Source of the DNA: Aliiroseovarius zhejiangensis
Lineage (GTDB): Bacteria; Pseudomonadota; Alphaproteobacteria; Rhodobacterales; Rhodobacteraceae
Direction of reading: 5' to 3'
Assembly: GCF_014656375.1 (NCBI RefSeq)
Contig: NZ_BNCH01000003.1
Coordinates: forward strand, 186,001-250,000
Length of the DNA stretch: 64,000 bases
Below, in pieces: positions 37,153 to 45,613 of the stretch. Both the position numbers and the translations under genes were made by a program. Under the pieces are notes generated by a model. That model made no database searches. It was not told the origin of the DNA and was given only the letters and a program-made list of their open reading frames with translations. Within the stretch, counting starts at the first letter, position 1; each line of letters starts with the position of its first letter.

Positions 37153-37662
37153 TCAGTTGAGGACGAATTCGAGAATCAGAAGGTCACGCACCCGACCTTC
37201 GCCAGTGACCAGTTGAATGCGCCGCAACATTTGTGCCCGCAGTTCGATCAGTGCAGTGGGATCTTCGAGCACCTTGACGTCGACCGCGCGAAGATACCCG
37301 TTCAACACGTCAATCACGCGCGGCACCAGGTGGCTGACATCCGTTTCATGGCCCGGCACCACTTCAAGCGAGCCGCGAAACCGCAGGTGGCGGCTATTGC
37401 CCGAACCGCCCAGCGAAATGACCAGGGGGTCCAGTTCGACAAAGGCCACTGCGGGAAGGTCGGCGATGACGGCGGCCGGCTCTTCCGGCGGGATATTGGG
37501 GTCCGCCCCGCCAATCAAACCGGAATAGGTGGCGAAAAAACCACCGCCCCCCAGGGTCGCTGCCAGAACAACGCCAAACAACAAGCCTTTTCTGGATTTC
37601 TGCTCTGCCGGTGCATCAGGCGCCCCGGATGTCATGTCTGTGTCTGTCATCTGGCCATCCAA
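37153..37662 (-). CDS. fliL: flagellar basal-body-associated protein FliL
   Basis: A 169-residue FliL with a short cytoplasmic N-terminus, one membrane segment (about 26-46, GLLFGVVLAATLGGGGFFAT) and a periplasmic domain that includes FVELDPLVISLGG and ends with VRDLLILEFVLN. FliL rings the stator and increases torque. It heads the leftward unit, divergent from fliF. An alternative ATG at 37650 would remove four residues; neither has a strong ribosome-binding site. Confidence 0.9.
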   Translation of the reverse strand: MDGQMTDTDMTSGAPDAPAEQKSRKGLLFGVVLAATLGGGGFFATYSGLIGGADPNIPPEEPAAVIADLPAVAFVELDPLVISLGGSGNSRHLRFRGSLEVVPGHETDVSHLVPRVIDVLNGYLRAVDVKVLEDPTALIELRAQMLRRIQLVTGEGRVRDLLILEFVLN

Positions 37663-37697
37663 AAAAATCTGTTCGATTCGTTATAAGCCGTTGCGCA

Positions 37698-37713
37698 CTA
37701 ACCAAATGTTAAG
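37698..37713. promoter_or_regulatory. candidate CtrA-binding site between fliL and fliF
   Basis: The sequence CTAA-N7-TTAAG differs at its first and last bases from the CtrA consensus TTAA-N7-TTAAC. It is placed between the divergent fliL and fliF genes, 36 bp from the fliL start and about 65 bp from the fliF start. CtrA is known to activate flagellar genes in Rhodobacterales. Recognition here is by eye only. Confidence 0.35.
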
Positions 37714-37777
37714 GGCGATCGGGGAAGACTGCAGATGTGACGGGGGCAGAAGCCCGCTCGGTAAAAGGAGTTGCGTC

Positions 37778-39388
37778 TTGCAGCAGATCGCCTCGATATG
37801 GGCCAGCCTGGATATGCGGAAACGCATCATTGTGGTGGCGTCGACACTTGCGATGTTCATTGCGGTCATCGGTTTGTCGCGGATGGCAACGTCGACCCAG
37901 ATGACGCTGCTTTATGCCGGGCTGGAAAGCGGCGCGGCAGGGGATGTCGTCAAGGCGCTTGAGGCGCGCGGCGTGGCTTATGATATCCGTGGAGGTTCGA
38001 TTTTTGTCGACACCACGCAGCGTGACGGTTTGCGCATGACGCTCGCCAGCGAAGGGCTGCCCGCCAACGGCGGCAAGGGGTATGAGCTTCTGGATGGTCT
38101 GAGCGGATTTGGCACCACATCGCAAATGTTCGATGCGGCCTATTGGCGTGCGAAAGAGGGCGAATTGGCGCGCACGATCGTGGCCAGTCCGCTGATTCAG
38201 AACGCCCGCGTTCATATCGCCAACACCTCGACCCAGATGTTTCGTCAACGCAACGAGCCGTCGGCTTCGGTCACGGTGACGACCGCCAGTGGCGCACTTC
38301 CCGGCGCGCAGGCAAAGGCGCTGAAGTTCCTGGTGGCTTCGGCGGTGCCGGGTCTGTTGCCGGAACGTGTATCGATCATCGACAGTCGGGGTGGATTGAT
38401 CGCCGGCGGGGACGAGTTGCCGGATATGCCCGGTCATGCATCAGATCGCGCGCTGACCCTGAAACAGAATGTGGAACGACTGCTTGAGGCGCGTGTGGGC
38501 TTCGGCAATGCGGTGGTCGAGCTGAATCTCGAGACGGTGACGGAACAGGAAATGCTGCGTGAACGACGGTTTGATCCCGAGGCGCGGGTTGCCGTTTCAA
38601 CCGATACGCTTGAAACATCCAACTCGGCCAAGGATAGCGATGGTGCCGGTGTGACCGTGGCGTCAAACCTGCCTGATGGGGATGTGGCGGCAGGGGGCAA
38701 TTCGTCGTCCAACACGTCCGAGACTCGCGAACGTATCAACTATGAAGTGTCAGAAACCACACGGGAAATCGTCACTGCCCCGGGTGCTGTCAAGCGGCTG
38801 ACGGTCGCGGTCCTGATCGACGGGATTCGGACAACAGACGATGCCGGGAACGAGGTCTGGACCGCCCGGAGCGACGAGGAGATAAGCAGCTTGCGCGAAC
38901 TGGTTGCAGGCGCTGTCGGTTTCAACGAAGCGCGCGGCGATCAGATCACCATCAAGTCGCTGGAGTTTGAACCCGCCCTGCCGGTAGGCAGTGCGCCGTC
39001 GGGCGGGTTTTTGTCCGGCTTGGCCGTCGATGTGATGTCGCTGGTGAAGATCGCGGTGCTTGCGGTCGTGACACTGGTGCTCGGGCTGTTTGTGCTGCGC
39101 CCGATCCTGGCGACCCGCGGCGATGATTCTGCGGCAGAGGCGAGCGAAACATCGGGTGCCACCGCCCTTGTGCCGCCGCAGGCCTCGACACAGGTGGCCG
39201 CTGATACGCCCGCCCTGCCTGCGGTGGTCGACACCCCCGCAACGGGCGAGATCATGTTGTCGGACACGCCGGATGGGACAGAGCCTGACCCGGTCCAACG
39301 GCTTCGCAATCTGATTGCAGAGCGGCAGTCTGACACTGTCGAAATCCTGCGCGGATGGATGGAAGACGATGAAGAGGTGGTGCGATGA
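37778..39388 (+). CDS. fliF: flagellar MS-ring protein FliF
   Basis: A 536-residue MS-ring protein. A first membrane segment (about 15-37) is followed by the YscJ/FliF ring domains and a low-complexity loop around 290-320. A second membrane segment (about 420-445, LVKIAVLAVVTLVLGLFVLRP) precedes the C-terminal FliG-binding tail (DPVQRLRNLIAERQSDTVEILRGWM). The start is a TTG at 37778 with AAGGAG (37765-37770) at 7-nt spacing; the upstream open frame overlaps divergent fliL and is not FliF-like. It overlaps the next gene by 4 bp (ATGA). Confidence 0.93.
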   Translation: MQQIASIWASLDMRKRIIVVASTLAMFIAVIGLSRMATSTQMTLLYAGLESGAAGDVVKALEARGVAYDIRGGSIFVDTTQRDGLRMTLASEGLPANGGKGYELLDGLSGFGTTSQMFDAAYWRAKEGELARTIVASPLIQNARVHIANTSTQMFRQRNEPSASVTVTTASGALPGAQAKALKFLVASAVPGLLPERVSIIDSRGGLIAGGDELPDMPGHASDRALTLKQNVERLLEARVGFGNAVVELNLETVTEQEMLRERRFDPEARVAVSTDTLETSNSAKDSDGAGVTVASNLPDGDVAAGGNSSSNTSETRERINYEVSETTREIVTAPGAVKRLTVAVLIDGIRTTDDAGNEVWTARSDEEISSLRELVAGAVGFNEARGDQITIKSLEFEPALPVGSAPSGGFLSGLAVDVMSLVKIAVLAVVTLVLGLFVLRPILATRGDDSAAEASETSGATALVPPQASTQVAADTPALPAVVDTPATGEIMLSDTPDGTEPDPVQRLRNLIAERQSDTVEILRGWMEDDEEVVR

Positions 39389-39990
39389 ACAAGCCACTTG
39401 CCCTTGAGGATTTCACGCAATCCGCCAAGTCCGCCAACCACGCGGGTCCACGCCCCGTTGCCGATGAAGAGTTGGAGCGGATCCGTCTGACCGCCTATGA
39501 GGCCGGGTACAGTGCAGGGTGGGACGATGCCGTCAAGGAAGCCGATGGCGACAAGGATCGCATCGAAGCAGAGTTTGCGCGCAATCTGGAAGATCTTGGT
39601 TTCACGTTTCACGAGGCGCGCAGCCATGTTCTGGGGTCGCTTGAGCCGCTGCTGCACGCCATGGTCGACACCTTGTTGCCCGAAGTGATGCGGGATGCGT
39701 TGGGGCAGGTGATCAACGATGAAATCATGCCGCTGGCCGCGCAGGCCGCGGACACCCCGATCGAACTGCGCGTTTCTTCAGGCAGCCGCAAGGTGCTGAA
39801 TCAACTGATGGACCGCGTAAACACGACCCCGTTGCAGGTGTTTGAAGACGACACTCTGCCCGAAGGTCAGGTGTTCCTGCGGTCGTCTTCCTCCGAGCGG
39901 TGCATTGATCTGACCTCGGCACTGGCACGGATCAAAAATGCGGTGACTGCGCTGTATGACATCAACGAGAAGGCATTTGAACATGGCTGA
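39385..39990 (+). CDS. FliH-like flagellar assembly protein
   Basis: A 201-residue soluble protein lying between fliF and fliN, the normal place for fliH. It has the AYEAGYSAGWDDAVKEAD segment typical of FliH (GxxxG-like helical repeats), a helical middle (EAEFARNLEDLGFTFHEARSHV) and a C-terminal beta-rich domain. FliH controls the FliI export ATPase and links it to the C ring. Similarity to canonical FliH is weak, as usual in Rhodobacterales, so the symbol is withheld. It overlaps both fliF and fliN by short coupled junctions. Confidence 0.72.
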   Translation: MNKPLALEDFTQSAKSANHAGPRPVADEELERIRLTAYEAGYSAGWDDAVKEADGDKDRIEAEFARNLEDLGFTFHEARSHVLGSLEPLLHAMVDTLLPEVMRDALGQVINDEIMPLAAQAADTPIELRVSSGSRKVLNQLMDRVNTTPLQVFEDDTLPEGQVFLRSSSSERCIDLTSALARIKNAVTALYDINEKAFEHG

Positions 39991-40273
39991 CGCTCCGACC
40001 CCGACCGACACTGGCGCCCCTGCCAACCCGTTCGTGCAGGTTCCGATCGAGATCACGATCTCGGTCGGACGCGCACGTCCCACCGTGAAAGAGCTTTTAC
40101 AACTGACGCAGGACACCGTCTTGCCGCTGGACAAGCGCATCGAGGACCCGGTCGAGCTGTATGTCGGCGACAAGCTGATCGCGCGCGGTGAGCTGGAAGA
40201 GATGGAAGGCGACCCGCAAGGGCGTCTGGCCGTCCGCCTGACCGAAGTCGCCGATCTGAAATCCGGCCTGTGA
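39983..40273 (+). CDS. fliN: flagellar motor switch protein FliN
   Basis: A 96-residue protein consisting almost wholly of the SpoA domain (VPIEITISVGRARPTVKELL, then PVELYVGDKLIARGELEEMEG). FliN forms the lower C ring with FliM and binds export components. The ATG at 39983 overlaps the stop of the FliH-like gene by 8 bp and gives the usual start MADAPTP; the ORF is open nine codons further upstream but that part is not family-like. fliP follows with a GTGA-type overlap. Confidence 0.9.
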   Translation: MADAPTPTDTGAPANPFVQVPIEITISVGRARPTVKELLQLTQDTVLPLDKRIEDPVELYVGDKLIARGELEEMEGDPQGRLAVRLTEVADLKSGL

Positions 40274-41043
40274 CCCCGGAAATGTCACGATCCGGTGTCA
40301 ACATCCTCAGAGGAGGCCTCGCCATCCTTGTAACGGTCGCGATCTTGTGGATCGGCACGACCGGTGCGGCCATGGCGCAGGACATCACCCTGTCGCTTGG
40401 CGAAGACGGCTCGCTGGCGACCCGCACCATTCAGGTGTTCGTGCTTGTCACATTGTTGAGCCTGGTGCCGGGGCTTGCCATCATGGTGACCTGCTTTCCG
40501 TTCATCGTGACGGTGCTGTCCATTTTGCGTCAGGCAATCGGCTTGCAGCAATCGCCCCCGAACATGCTGATCGTCAGCCTTGCGCTGTTTCTGACCTATT
40601 TCATCATGGAGCCGGTTTTCGTCGAGGCCTGGGCGCAAGGAGGCAAGCCGTTTTCGGACGGCGCGCTGGAGCTTGAGCCGGCCTTTCTGGCCGCGATTGA
40701 TCCGTTTCGCGTGTTCATGGCGGCCCGGATCGACCCGGAAACCTTCGCGAATCTGGCCGATCTGCGTGCGCAAACGGCGGAGATTGCCATCGGCGGGGAT
40801 GCCCCGCTGTCCCTTCTGGTGCCGTCATTCCTGCTGTCCGAGATCGAGCGGGCGTTCCAGATCGGGTTCCTTGTGTTTTTGCCGTTTCTGGTGATCGATC
40901 TGGTGGTCGCCGCCATCCTGATGTCGATGGGCATGATGATGGTGCCGCCCGCGATCGTATCCCTGCCGTTCAAGCTGGCGTTCTTCGTGGTCGCGGATGG
41001 CTGGACACTGGTTTCCGGGGCGTTGGTGCGCAGCTATTTCTGA
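40270..41043 (+). CDS. fliP: flagellar type III export protein FliP
   Basis: A 257-residue export-pore protein. A cleavable signal peptide (ILRGGLAILVTVAILWIGTT, ending AAMAQ) is followed by four membrane segments. The FliP signatures include VLSILRQAIGLQQSPPNMLI and SFLLSEIERAFQIGFLVFLPFLVIDLV. The GTG at 40270 overlaps the fliN stop; an ATG at 40282 is an equally possible start. It is the last gene of the rightward flagellar unit and is convergent with the lactate-dehydrogenase-like gene 16 bp away. Confidence 0.93.
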   Translation: MTPEMSRSGVNILRGGLAILVTVAILWIGTTGAAMAQDITLSLGEDGSLATRTIQVFVLVTLLSLVPGLAIMVTCFPFIVTVLSILRQAIGLQQSPPNMLIVSLALFLTYFIMEPVFVEAWAQGGKPFSDGALELEPAFLAAIDPFRVFMAARIDPETFANLADLRAQTAEIAIGGDAPLSLLVPSFLLSEIERAFQIGFLVFLPFLVIDLVVAAILMSMGMMMVPPAIVSLPFKLAFFVVADGWTLVSGALVRSYF

Positions 41044-41059
41044 CGCCGACCCTGTCGGT

Positions 41060-42226
41060 TCAGGTTTCCCAGTCGCCGGAAAACCCTTTCGGGATATGCA
41101 AAATCGACCGGTCGACCGTGTTGATATCGGTATGCCCGCAGAACGCCATCGAGATGTCCATTTCCTTGTGGATCACTTCAAGCGCCTTGGTTACGCCCTG
41201 TTCGCCCATCGCGCCCAAACCATAGGTGAACGCCCTGCCGATATAGGTGCCTTTCGCCCCCATCGCGATGGCCTTGAGCGCGTCCTGGCCCGAGCGGATG
41301 CCGCTGTCCATGTGCACCTCGATCTTGTCCCCAACGGCGTCCAGCACCGCAGGCAGCGCGCGGATCGAGCTCAGGGCCCCATCCAATTGCCGCCCGCCGT
41401 GGTTGGACACGATGATCGCATCGGCACCGACATTAAGAGCCTGCAGCGCGTCTTCAGGTTCGATGATGCCCTTGATGATCATTGGGCCGCCCCACATCTT
41501 CTTGAACTGTCGGATACGGTCCCAATTCAGCGACGGGTCGAAGGCTTCGGCAGTCCATGTGCTGAGCGAGGACGGATCCGTGACACCCTTGGCATGTCCC
41601 ACGATGTTGCCGAAGAACCGCCGCTTGGTGCCCAGCATACCCAGCCCCCACTGCACTTTGGTCATCATGTTGGCGATGGATGCGGCGGTCAGTTTGGGCG
41701 GGGCCGACAAGCCGTTTTTCAGATCCTTGTGGCGCTGCCCCAGAACCTGCAAATCCACCGTGATGACGATGGCCGGGCAGTTGGCTGCGCGGGCGCGGTC
41801 GAACAGGCGCTGCATGTAATCATCATCCTTCAAGGTATAGACCTGAAACCAGAAGGGCGCGCTGGTGTGTTCCGCCACATCCTCGATCGAGCAGATGGAC
41901 ATGGTCGACAGAGTAAACGGCACGCCGAATGCCTCGGCGGCGCGGGCCGCCTTGATTTCGCCGTCGGCACATTGCATCCCGGTCAGCCCGACCGGCGCCA
42001 GTGCCACCGGCATCGCCACGTCCTGGCCAATCATCTTGGTGCGGGTGGAGCGGTTGTCCATGTCCACCGCCACACGTTGGCGGAAATAGAGCTTGTCGAA
42101 ATCCGAGCTGTTTTCGCGAAAGGTCTGTTCTGACCAGCTGCCGCTTTCGGCATAGTCATAGAACATCTTCGGCACCCTTCTGGCATAGATACGGCGAAGG
42201 TCTTCGATCTCGGTGATGACTGGCAT
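41060..42226 (-). CDS. lldD: FMN-dependent 2-hydroxy-acid dehydrogenase (L-lactate dehydrogenase-like)
   Basis: A 388-residue TIM-barrel flavoenzyme of the lactate dehydrogenase/glycolate oxidase family. The active-site His is in IVSNHGGRQLDG, with FMN-binding ALAPVGLTGM near residue 75 and the late MDSGIRSGQDALKAIAMGAKGTYIGRAF segment. LldD oxidises L-lactate to pyruvate, passing electrons to quinone, so membrane association is likely. Glycolate or mandelate are alternative substrates, so the symbol is provisional. A 6-bp inverted repeat lies about 20 bp before the start and could be an operator. Confidence 0.82.
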   Translation of the reverse strand: MPVITEIEDLRRIYARRVPKMFYDYAESGSWSEQTFRENSSDFDKLYFRQRVAVDMDNRSTRTKMIGQDVAMPVALAPVGLTGMQCADGEIKAARAAEAFGVPFTLSTMSICSIEDVAEHTSAPFWFQVYTLKDDDYMQRLFDRARAANCPAIVITVDLQVLGQRHKDLKNGLSAPPKLTAASIANMMTKVQWGLGMLGTKRRFFGNIVGHAKGVTDPSSLSTWTAEAFDPSLNWDRIRQFKKMWGGPMIIKGIIEPEDALQALNVGADAIIVSNHGGRQLDGALSSIRALPAVLDAVGDKIEVHMDSGIRSGQDALKAIAMGAKGTYIGRAFTYGLGAMGEQGVTKALEVIHKEMDISMAFCGHTDINTVDRSILHIPKGFSGDWET

Positions 42227-42244
42227 GGCGCGCTCCGGTAAAAT

Positions 42245-42263
42245 TGGTAAGATTTTATTACCA
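42245..42263 (-). promoter_or_regulatory. inverted repeat, candidate operator of the lldD-like gene
   Basis: TGGTAA (42245-42250) and TTACCA (42258-42263) are perfect inverted half-sites separated by 7 bp of AT-rich DNA, about 20 bp upstream of the start codon. The TGGT/ACCA half-sites resemble those of FadR-subgroup GntR regulators such as LldR. No such regulator gene is in the window. Confidence 0.4.
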
Positions 42264-42450
42264 GTTGTCGTGGATCATTGCAATCGTCCGATTCGGGCGT
42301 CATGCACGGCACCGCCCGGCCAGTCCCCAACTGTTGCGATTTCACCGCGCCCCGGACCGTCGCAGAAATGCATGGACAAACTTCTTAACAAAGCGAATCA
42401 CCCATGCTAGCCTGACGACAATAAAAAATAAGAATGGCAGGTTATCGGGC

Positions 42451-43512
42451 ATGAAAACGGGCTTTAATGGCACGTTTGTCATCTCATGGTCGCAGACGGA
42501 AGTGGACGGAATGCCGGGGGCACCGGTGACGTCGCTTGGCGTTGGGTCGAATTGGCGCTGGACGGGAAGCCCGTTGCGCGTCGACGGGCCGCGTGAACTT
42601 CGCGATCTTGAGAGCGCAAGCGGAGAGCAGGACCAGCGCCGGCGTGCGGCGCACGGAGTGTACAAACTGGTCGGGGCAGCGATCGACCCTTCACGACCCC
42701 TTGGGTCACATTCGGTCGACAGTCATCATCTGAATATGGGTTTCGAGGTCACGGACGGGCATGCCAGCTATGTCGCGACCTTGATCAACGGTGCCGACGA
42801 CCAGGTGTTGTTGATGTTTGTTGGCGAAACGCCCCCGGCAAACACGGATTTCTGGGTGGTGCGGGCCAGCATGACGCCGACGCGGCAGAACCAGTTGACC
42901 CAACAGCCGGCAGGGGTGATCTGTTTCGCCCCCAGCACAAGGCTGCGCACCCATGACGGCGAGATCTGTGTCGAGGATCTGCGCGAGGGCGACGAGCTTC
43001 AAACCCGCGACAACGGCACCCAGAAGGTGCTGTGGATCGGCACAAAACGCATCACCGGGGCGCGCATGTTCGCGATGCCTGAACTGCGGCCAATCCGGCT
43101 CAGGGCCGGGGCCATCCGGTCGGGACAGCCAGATGCGGACCTGATTGTTTCAGGGCAGCATCAAATCCTGCTGAACGGTAAACGGGCGCAAGAGTTGTTC
43201 AACGAAGACGAGGTTCTGATCTCGGCGCGGGATCTGGTGGATGAACGGCGCGTGGTCGTGGATTACACCATTCGCGATATCACCTATTATCACGTGCTTT
43301 TGGAACATCACGAGGTCGTCTGGGCCAACGGTGTTCCGGCAGAAAGCTTCCATCCCGCGAATGCCGATCTGGACACGCTGGATTCGATGCAGCGCCGCCG
43401 CCTGTTCGATATGTACCCGCAACTGAACTTCGACCCCATGGCCTATGGCGGATTTGCCCGTCGCAGCCTGAACCGGGGTGAGGCGGCGATAATGCGCGGA
43501 GAAATCGCCTGA
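42451..43512 (+). CDS. Hint (hedgehog/intein) domain protein
   Basis: A 353-residue protein with an unassigned N-terminal domain (about 1-150) and a Hint_2-type hedgehog/intein domain (about 155-302). The Hint start has the nucleophile Cys158 (VICFAPSTRLRTHDG), the block B His region is SGQHQIL, and the domain closes with VVWANGVPAESFHP, containing the expected Asn. Such domains cleave themselves or attach a ligand to the preceding segment. Secretion is plausible, but no signal peptide is visible. The start at 42451 follows a long non-family upstream frame. It stands alone, downstream of divergent lldD. Confidence 0.75.
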   Translation: MKTGFNGTFVISWSQTEVDGMPGAPVTSLGVGSNWRWTGSPLRVDGPRELRDLESASGEQDQRRRAAHGVYKLVGAAIDPSRPLGSHSVDSHHLNMGFEVTDGHASYVATLINGADDQVLLMFVGETPPANTDFWVVRASMTPTRQNQLTQQPAGVICFAPSTRLRTHDGEICVEDLREGDELQTRDNGTQKVLWIGTKRITGARMFAMPELRPIRLRAGAIRSGQPDADLIVSGQHQILLNGKRAQELFNEDEVLISARDLVDERRVVVDYTIRDITYYHVLLEHHEVVWANGVPAESFHPANADLDTLDSMQRRRLFDMYPQLNFDPMAYGGFARRSLNRGEAAIMRGEIA

Positions 43513-43528
43513 CACGGCGTTCGGGGCG

Positions 43529-43556
43529 TTGACACCACCACTCACGGCGCTATAAG
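43529..43556 (+). promoter_or_regulatory. sigma-70-type promoter of rpsD
   Basis: A consensus TTGACA (43529-43534) lies 16 bp before TATAAG (43551-43556). Transcription would start near 43563, giving a leader of about 115 nt before the rpsD start. Confidence 0.6.
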
Positions 43557-43564
43557 CCCCAAAT

Positions 43565-43588
43565 CCGGTCCCGCAAGGGGCCGGTTTT
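43565..43588 (+). terminator. GCAA-capped hairpin in the rpsD leader, attenuator-like
   Basis: CCGGTCCC (43565-43572) and GGGGCCGG (43577-43584) form an 8-bp stem, including one G-U pair, around a GCAA tetraloop, then TTTT (43585-43588). It lies directly after the promoter, so it may be an attenuator or an S4 autoregulation site rather than the end of the Hint gene. A second GCAA-capped stem, CCCC with GGGG, lies near 43603-43618. Confidence 0.5.
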
Positions 43589-43678
43589 CATTGGTGTTGG
43601 TGGCCCCCGCAAGGGGATGCCTGTCGGGCTTCGGCCAAAGGACAACGCCCTTCGATAGTTTTATGAAGGAGATCAGCC

Positions 43679-44299
43679 GTGACCAAACGCACCGCTGCCA
43701 AGTACAAAATTGATCGCCGCATGGGCGAAAACATCTGGGGTCGCCCGAAATCGCCGGTGAACCGCCGTGAATACGGCCCCGGCCAGCACGGCCAGCGCCG
43801 CAAGGGCAAGCTGTCGGATTTCGGTCTGCAACTGCGCGCCAAGCAGAAGCTGAAAGGCTACTATGGCGACCTGACCGAGAAACAATTCCGCCGCATCTAT
43901 GGTGAAGCCGAGCGTGTCAAAGGCGACACCGGTGAAAACCTGATCGGTCTGCTGGAGCGTCGCCTGGACGCCGTTGTTTACCGCGCCAAGTTCGTGCCCA
44001 CCGTGTTCGCTGCACGTCAGTTCGTGAACCACGGCCACGTGCGCGTGAACGGCAAGAAAGTGAACATTCCGTCCTATCGCGTGCAAGAAGGCGACGTGAT
44101 CGAAGTGCGTGACCGTTCGAAGCAAATGGCAGCCGTTCTGGAAGCCATCCAACTGCCCGAGCGTGATGTGCCGGATTACCTGGACGTTGACCATTCTAAA
44201 CTGACCGCCACCTTCACCCGGACACCCGGCCTGTCGGACGTGCCGTATCCGGTTGTAATGGAACCGAACCTGGTCGTCGAATTCTACGCGAAGAACTAA
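43679..44299 (+). CDS. rpsD: 30S ribosomal protein S4
   Basis: A 206-residue primary rRNA-binding protein of the small subunit. The N-terminal domain includes [29 protein letters not shown], and the S4 RNA-binding domain is near 95-160 ([28 protein letters not shown]). S4 starts 16S assembly and regulates its own operon in other bacteria. The start is GTG at 43679 with GAAGGAGAT just upstream. It is alone, not in the alpha operon, and a terminator follows. Confidence 0.95.
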   Translation: MTKRTAAKYKIDRRMGENIWGRPKSPVNRREYGPGQHGQRRKGKLSDFGLQLRAKQKLKGYYGDLTEKQFRRIYGEAERVKGDTGENLIGLLERRLDAVVYRAKFVPTVFAARQFVNHGHVRVNGKKVNIPSYRVQEGDVIEVRDRSKQMAAVLEAIQLPERDVPDYLDVDHSKLTATFTRTPGLSDVPYPVVMEPNLVVEFYAKN

Positions 44300-44328
44300 G
44301 CACCGCTTGCAGTCTCGCCAAGTTTTGG

Positions 44329-44356
44329 AACCCGCCCAGGTCTTTGGGCGGGTTTT
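44329..44356 (+). terminator. intrinsic terminator of rpsD
   Basis: AACCCGCCCA (44329-44338) pairs with TGGGCGGGTT (44345-44354) around a 6-nt loop and is followed by TT, 30 nt beyond the rpsD stop. Confidence 0.85.
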
Positions 44357-44473
44357 GTCGTCTGTGCTGCAGATGCAGCGAAGCCGCAGCCCGCGGCACA
44401 TTTCCAAACCCGGCGCTTTCGCTCTTTCGTGGATGCGCCGACCCCTGTAAATCACCTCGTAAGGGGGGCGACC

Positions 44474-45613
44474 ATGACCAAGATCGAACCGCAACCGGGG
44501 ATCATGCAGATCAAGCCCTATGTGGGTGGCGCGTCCAGCGTCGATGGCGTGGCCAATGTGATCAAGCTCAGCTCGAACGAAAACCCGTTCGGCCCAAGCC
44601 CGCTTGCCATCGAGGCGTTCCAGAGGGCCGGGCGCGAGCTGCACCGCTATCCCAACACCGATCATGCGTCGCTGCGGGCGGCGATCGGGTCGCTGCACAA
44701 ACTTGACCCGGACCGGATCATCTGCGGTGTCGGTTCGGACGAGGTGATAACCTTTCTGTGCCAGTGTTACTCTGGACCCGGTACGGAAGTGATTTACACC
44801 GAACACGGGTTCTCGATGTACAAGATTTCGGCGCTTGCCGCGGGCGCCGACCCGGTGATGGTGCCCGAACGTGAACGGATGGTCGATGTCGACGAGATTC
44901 TGAAGGCGGTCACAGAGCGCACCAGCCTTGTTTTCGTCACCAATCCCGGCAATCCGACGGGCACCATGGTCAGCCAGGCCGAACTGGCGCGGCTGGCACG
45001 TGAGTTGCCCGACACGGTCCTGTTGGTACTGGACGGAGCCTATGCCGAATATGTCGACGGGTTCGATGGCGGGGCACGGCTGGTCGACAAGCATGACAAT
45101 GTCTTCATGACCCGAACGTTTTCGAAGATGTACGGGCTGGGTGGGTTGCGGATCGGCTGGGGTTATGGCGCGGCCGAAGTGATCGACGTCTTGAACCGTG
45201 TGCGCGGCCCGTTCAACCTGTCCATGGCGCAGCAAGCCGCCGCCGAGGCCGCCCTTGCGGATCGTGAGCACGTGGCGCGCTGTCTTGCGGAAAACACCCG
45301 CCTGCGCGCCTGGCTTGCCGAAGCCCTAGCCGAACTCGGGGTGCCGTCGGATACCTCTTGCACCAATTTCATCCTTGCCCGGCTTGCCAGCGCGGACGAG
45401 GCCGCCGACTGCTACGCGTTCCTGCAGGACCAGGGGATCATCGTGCGTATGGTTGCGGGCTATGGGCTGCCGCATTGTCTGCGCATCACCATTGGCGACG
45501 AAGCATCCTGCCGCCGGGTGGCGCATATGATCGGGCGGTTCAAAGGTGGCGCGCCGGGATCCAAGCTGATGCTGCTGGACGAGGATCGTTTTGACGGCGG
45601 AGGTGCCGCATGA
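44474..45613 (+). CDS. hisC: histidinol-phosphate aminotransferase
   Basis: A 379-residue class II aminotransferase using PLP. Key parts are [18 protein letters not shown] (31-48), [11 protein letters not shown] (155-165), [10 protein letters not shown] and the PLP lysine in [17 protein letters not shown] (Lys218). It converts imidazole-acetol phosphate to histidinol phosphate and often also transaminates aromatic 2-oxo acids. Coupling to tyrA through an ATGA overlap suggests use in tyrosine and phenylalanine synthesis too. The ATG at 44474 follows AAGGGGGG. Confidence 0.92.
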   Translation: MTKIEPQPGIMQIKPYVGGASSVDGVANVIKLSSNENPFGPSPLAIEAFQRAGRELHRYPNTDHASLRAAIGSLHKLDPDRIICGVGSDEVITFLCQCYSGPGTEVIYTEHGFSMYKISALAAGADPVMVPERERMVDVDEILKAVTERTSLVFVTNPGNPTGTMVSQAELARLARELPDTVLLVLDGAYAEYVDGFDGGARLVDKHDNVFMTRTFSKMYGLGGLRIGWGYGAAEVIDVLNRVRGPFNLSMAQQAAAEAALADREHVARCLAENTRLRAWLAEALAELGVPSDTSCTNFILARLASADEAADCYAFLQDQGIIVRMVAGYGLPHCLRITIGDEASCRRVAHMIGRFKGGAPGSKLMLLDEDRFDGGGAA

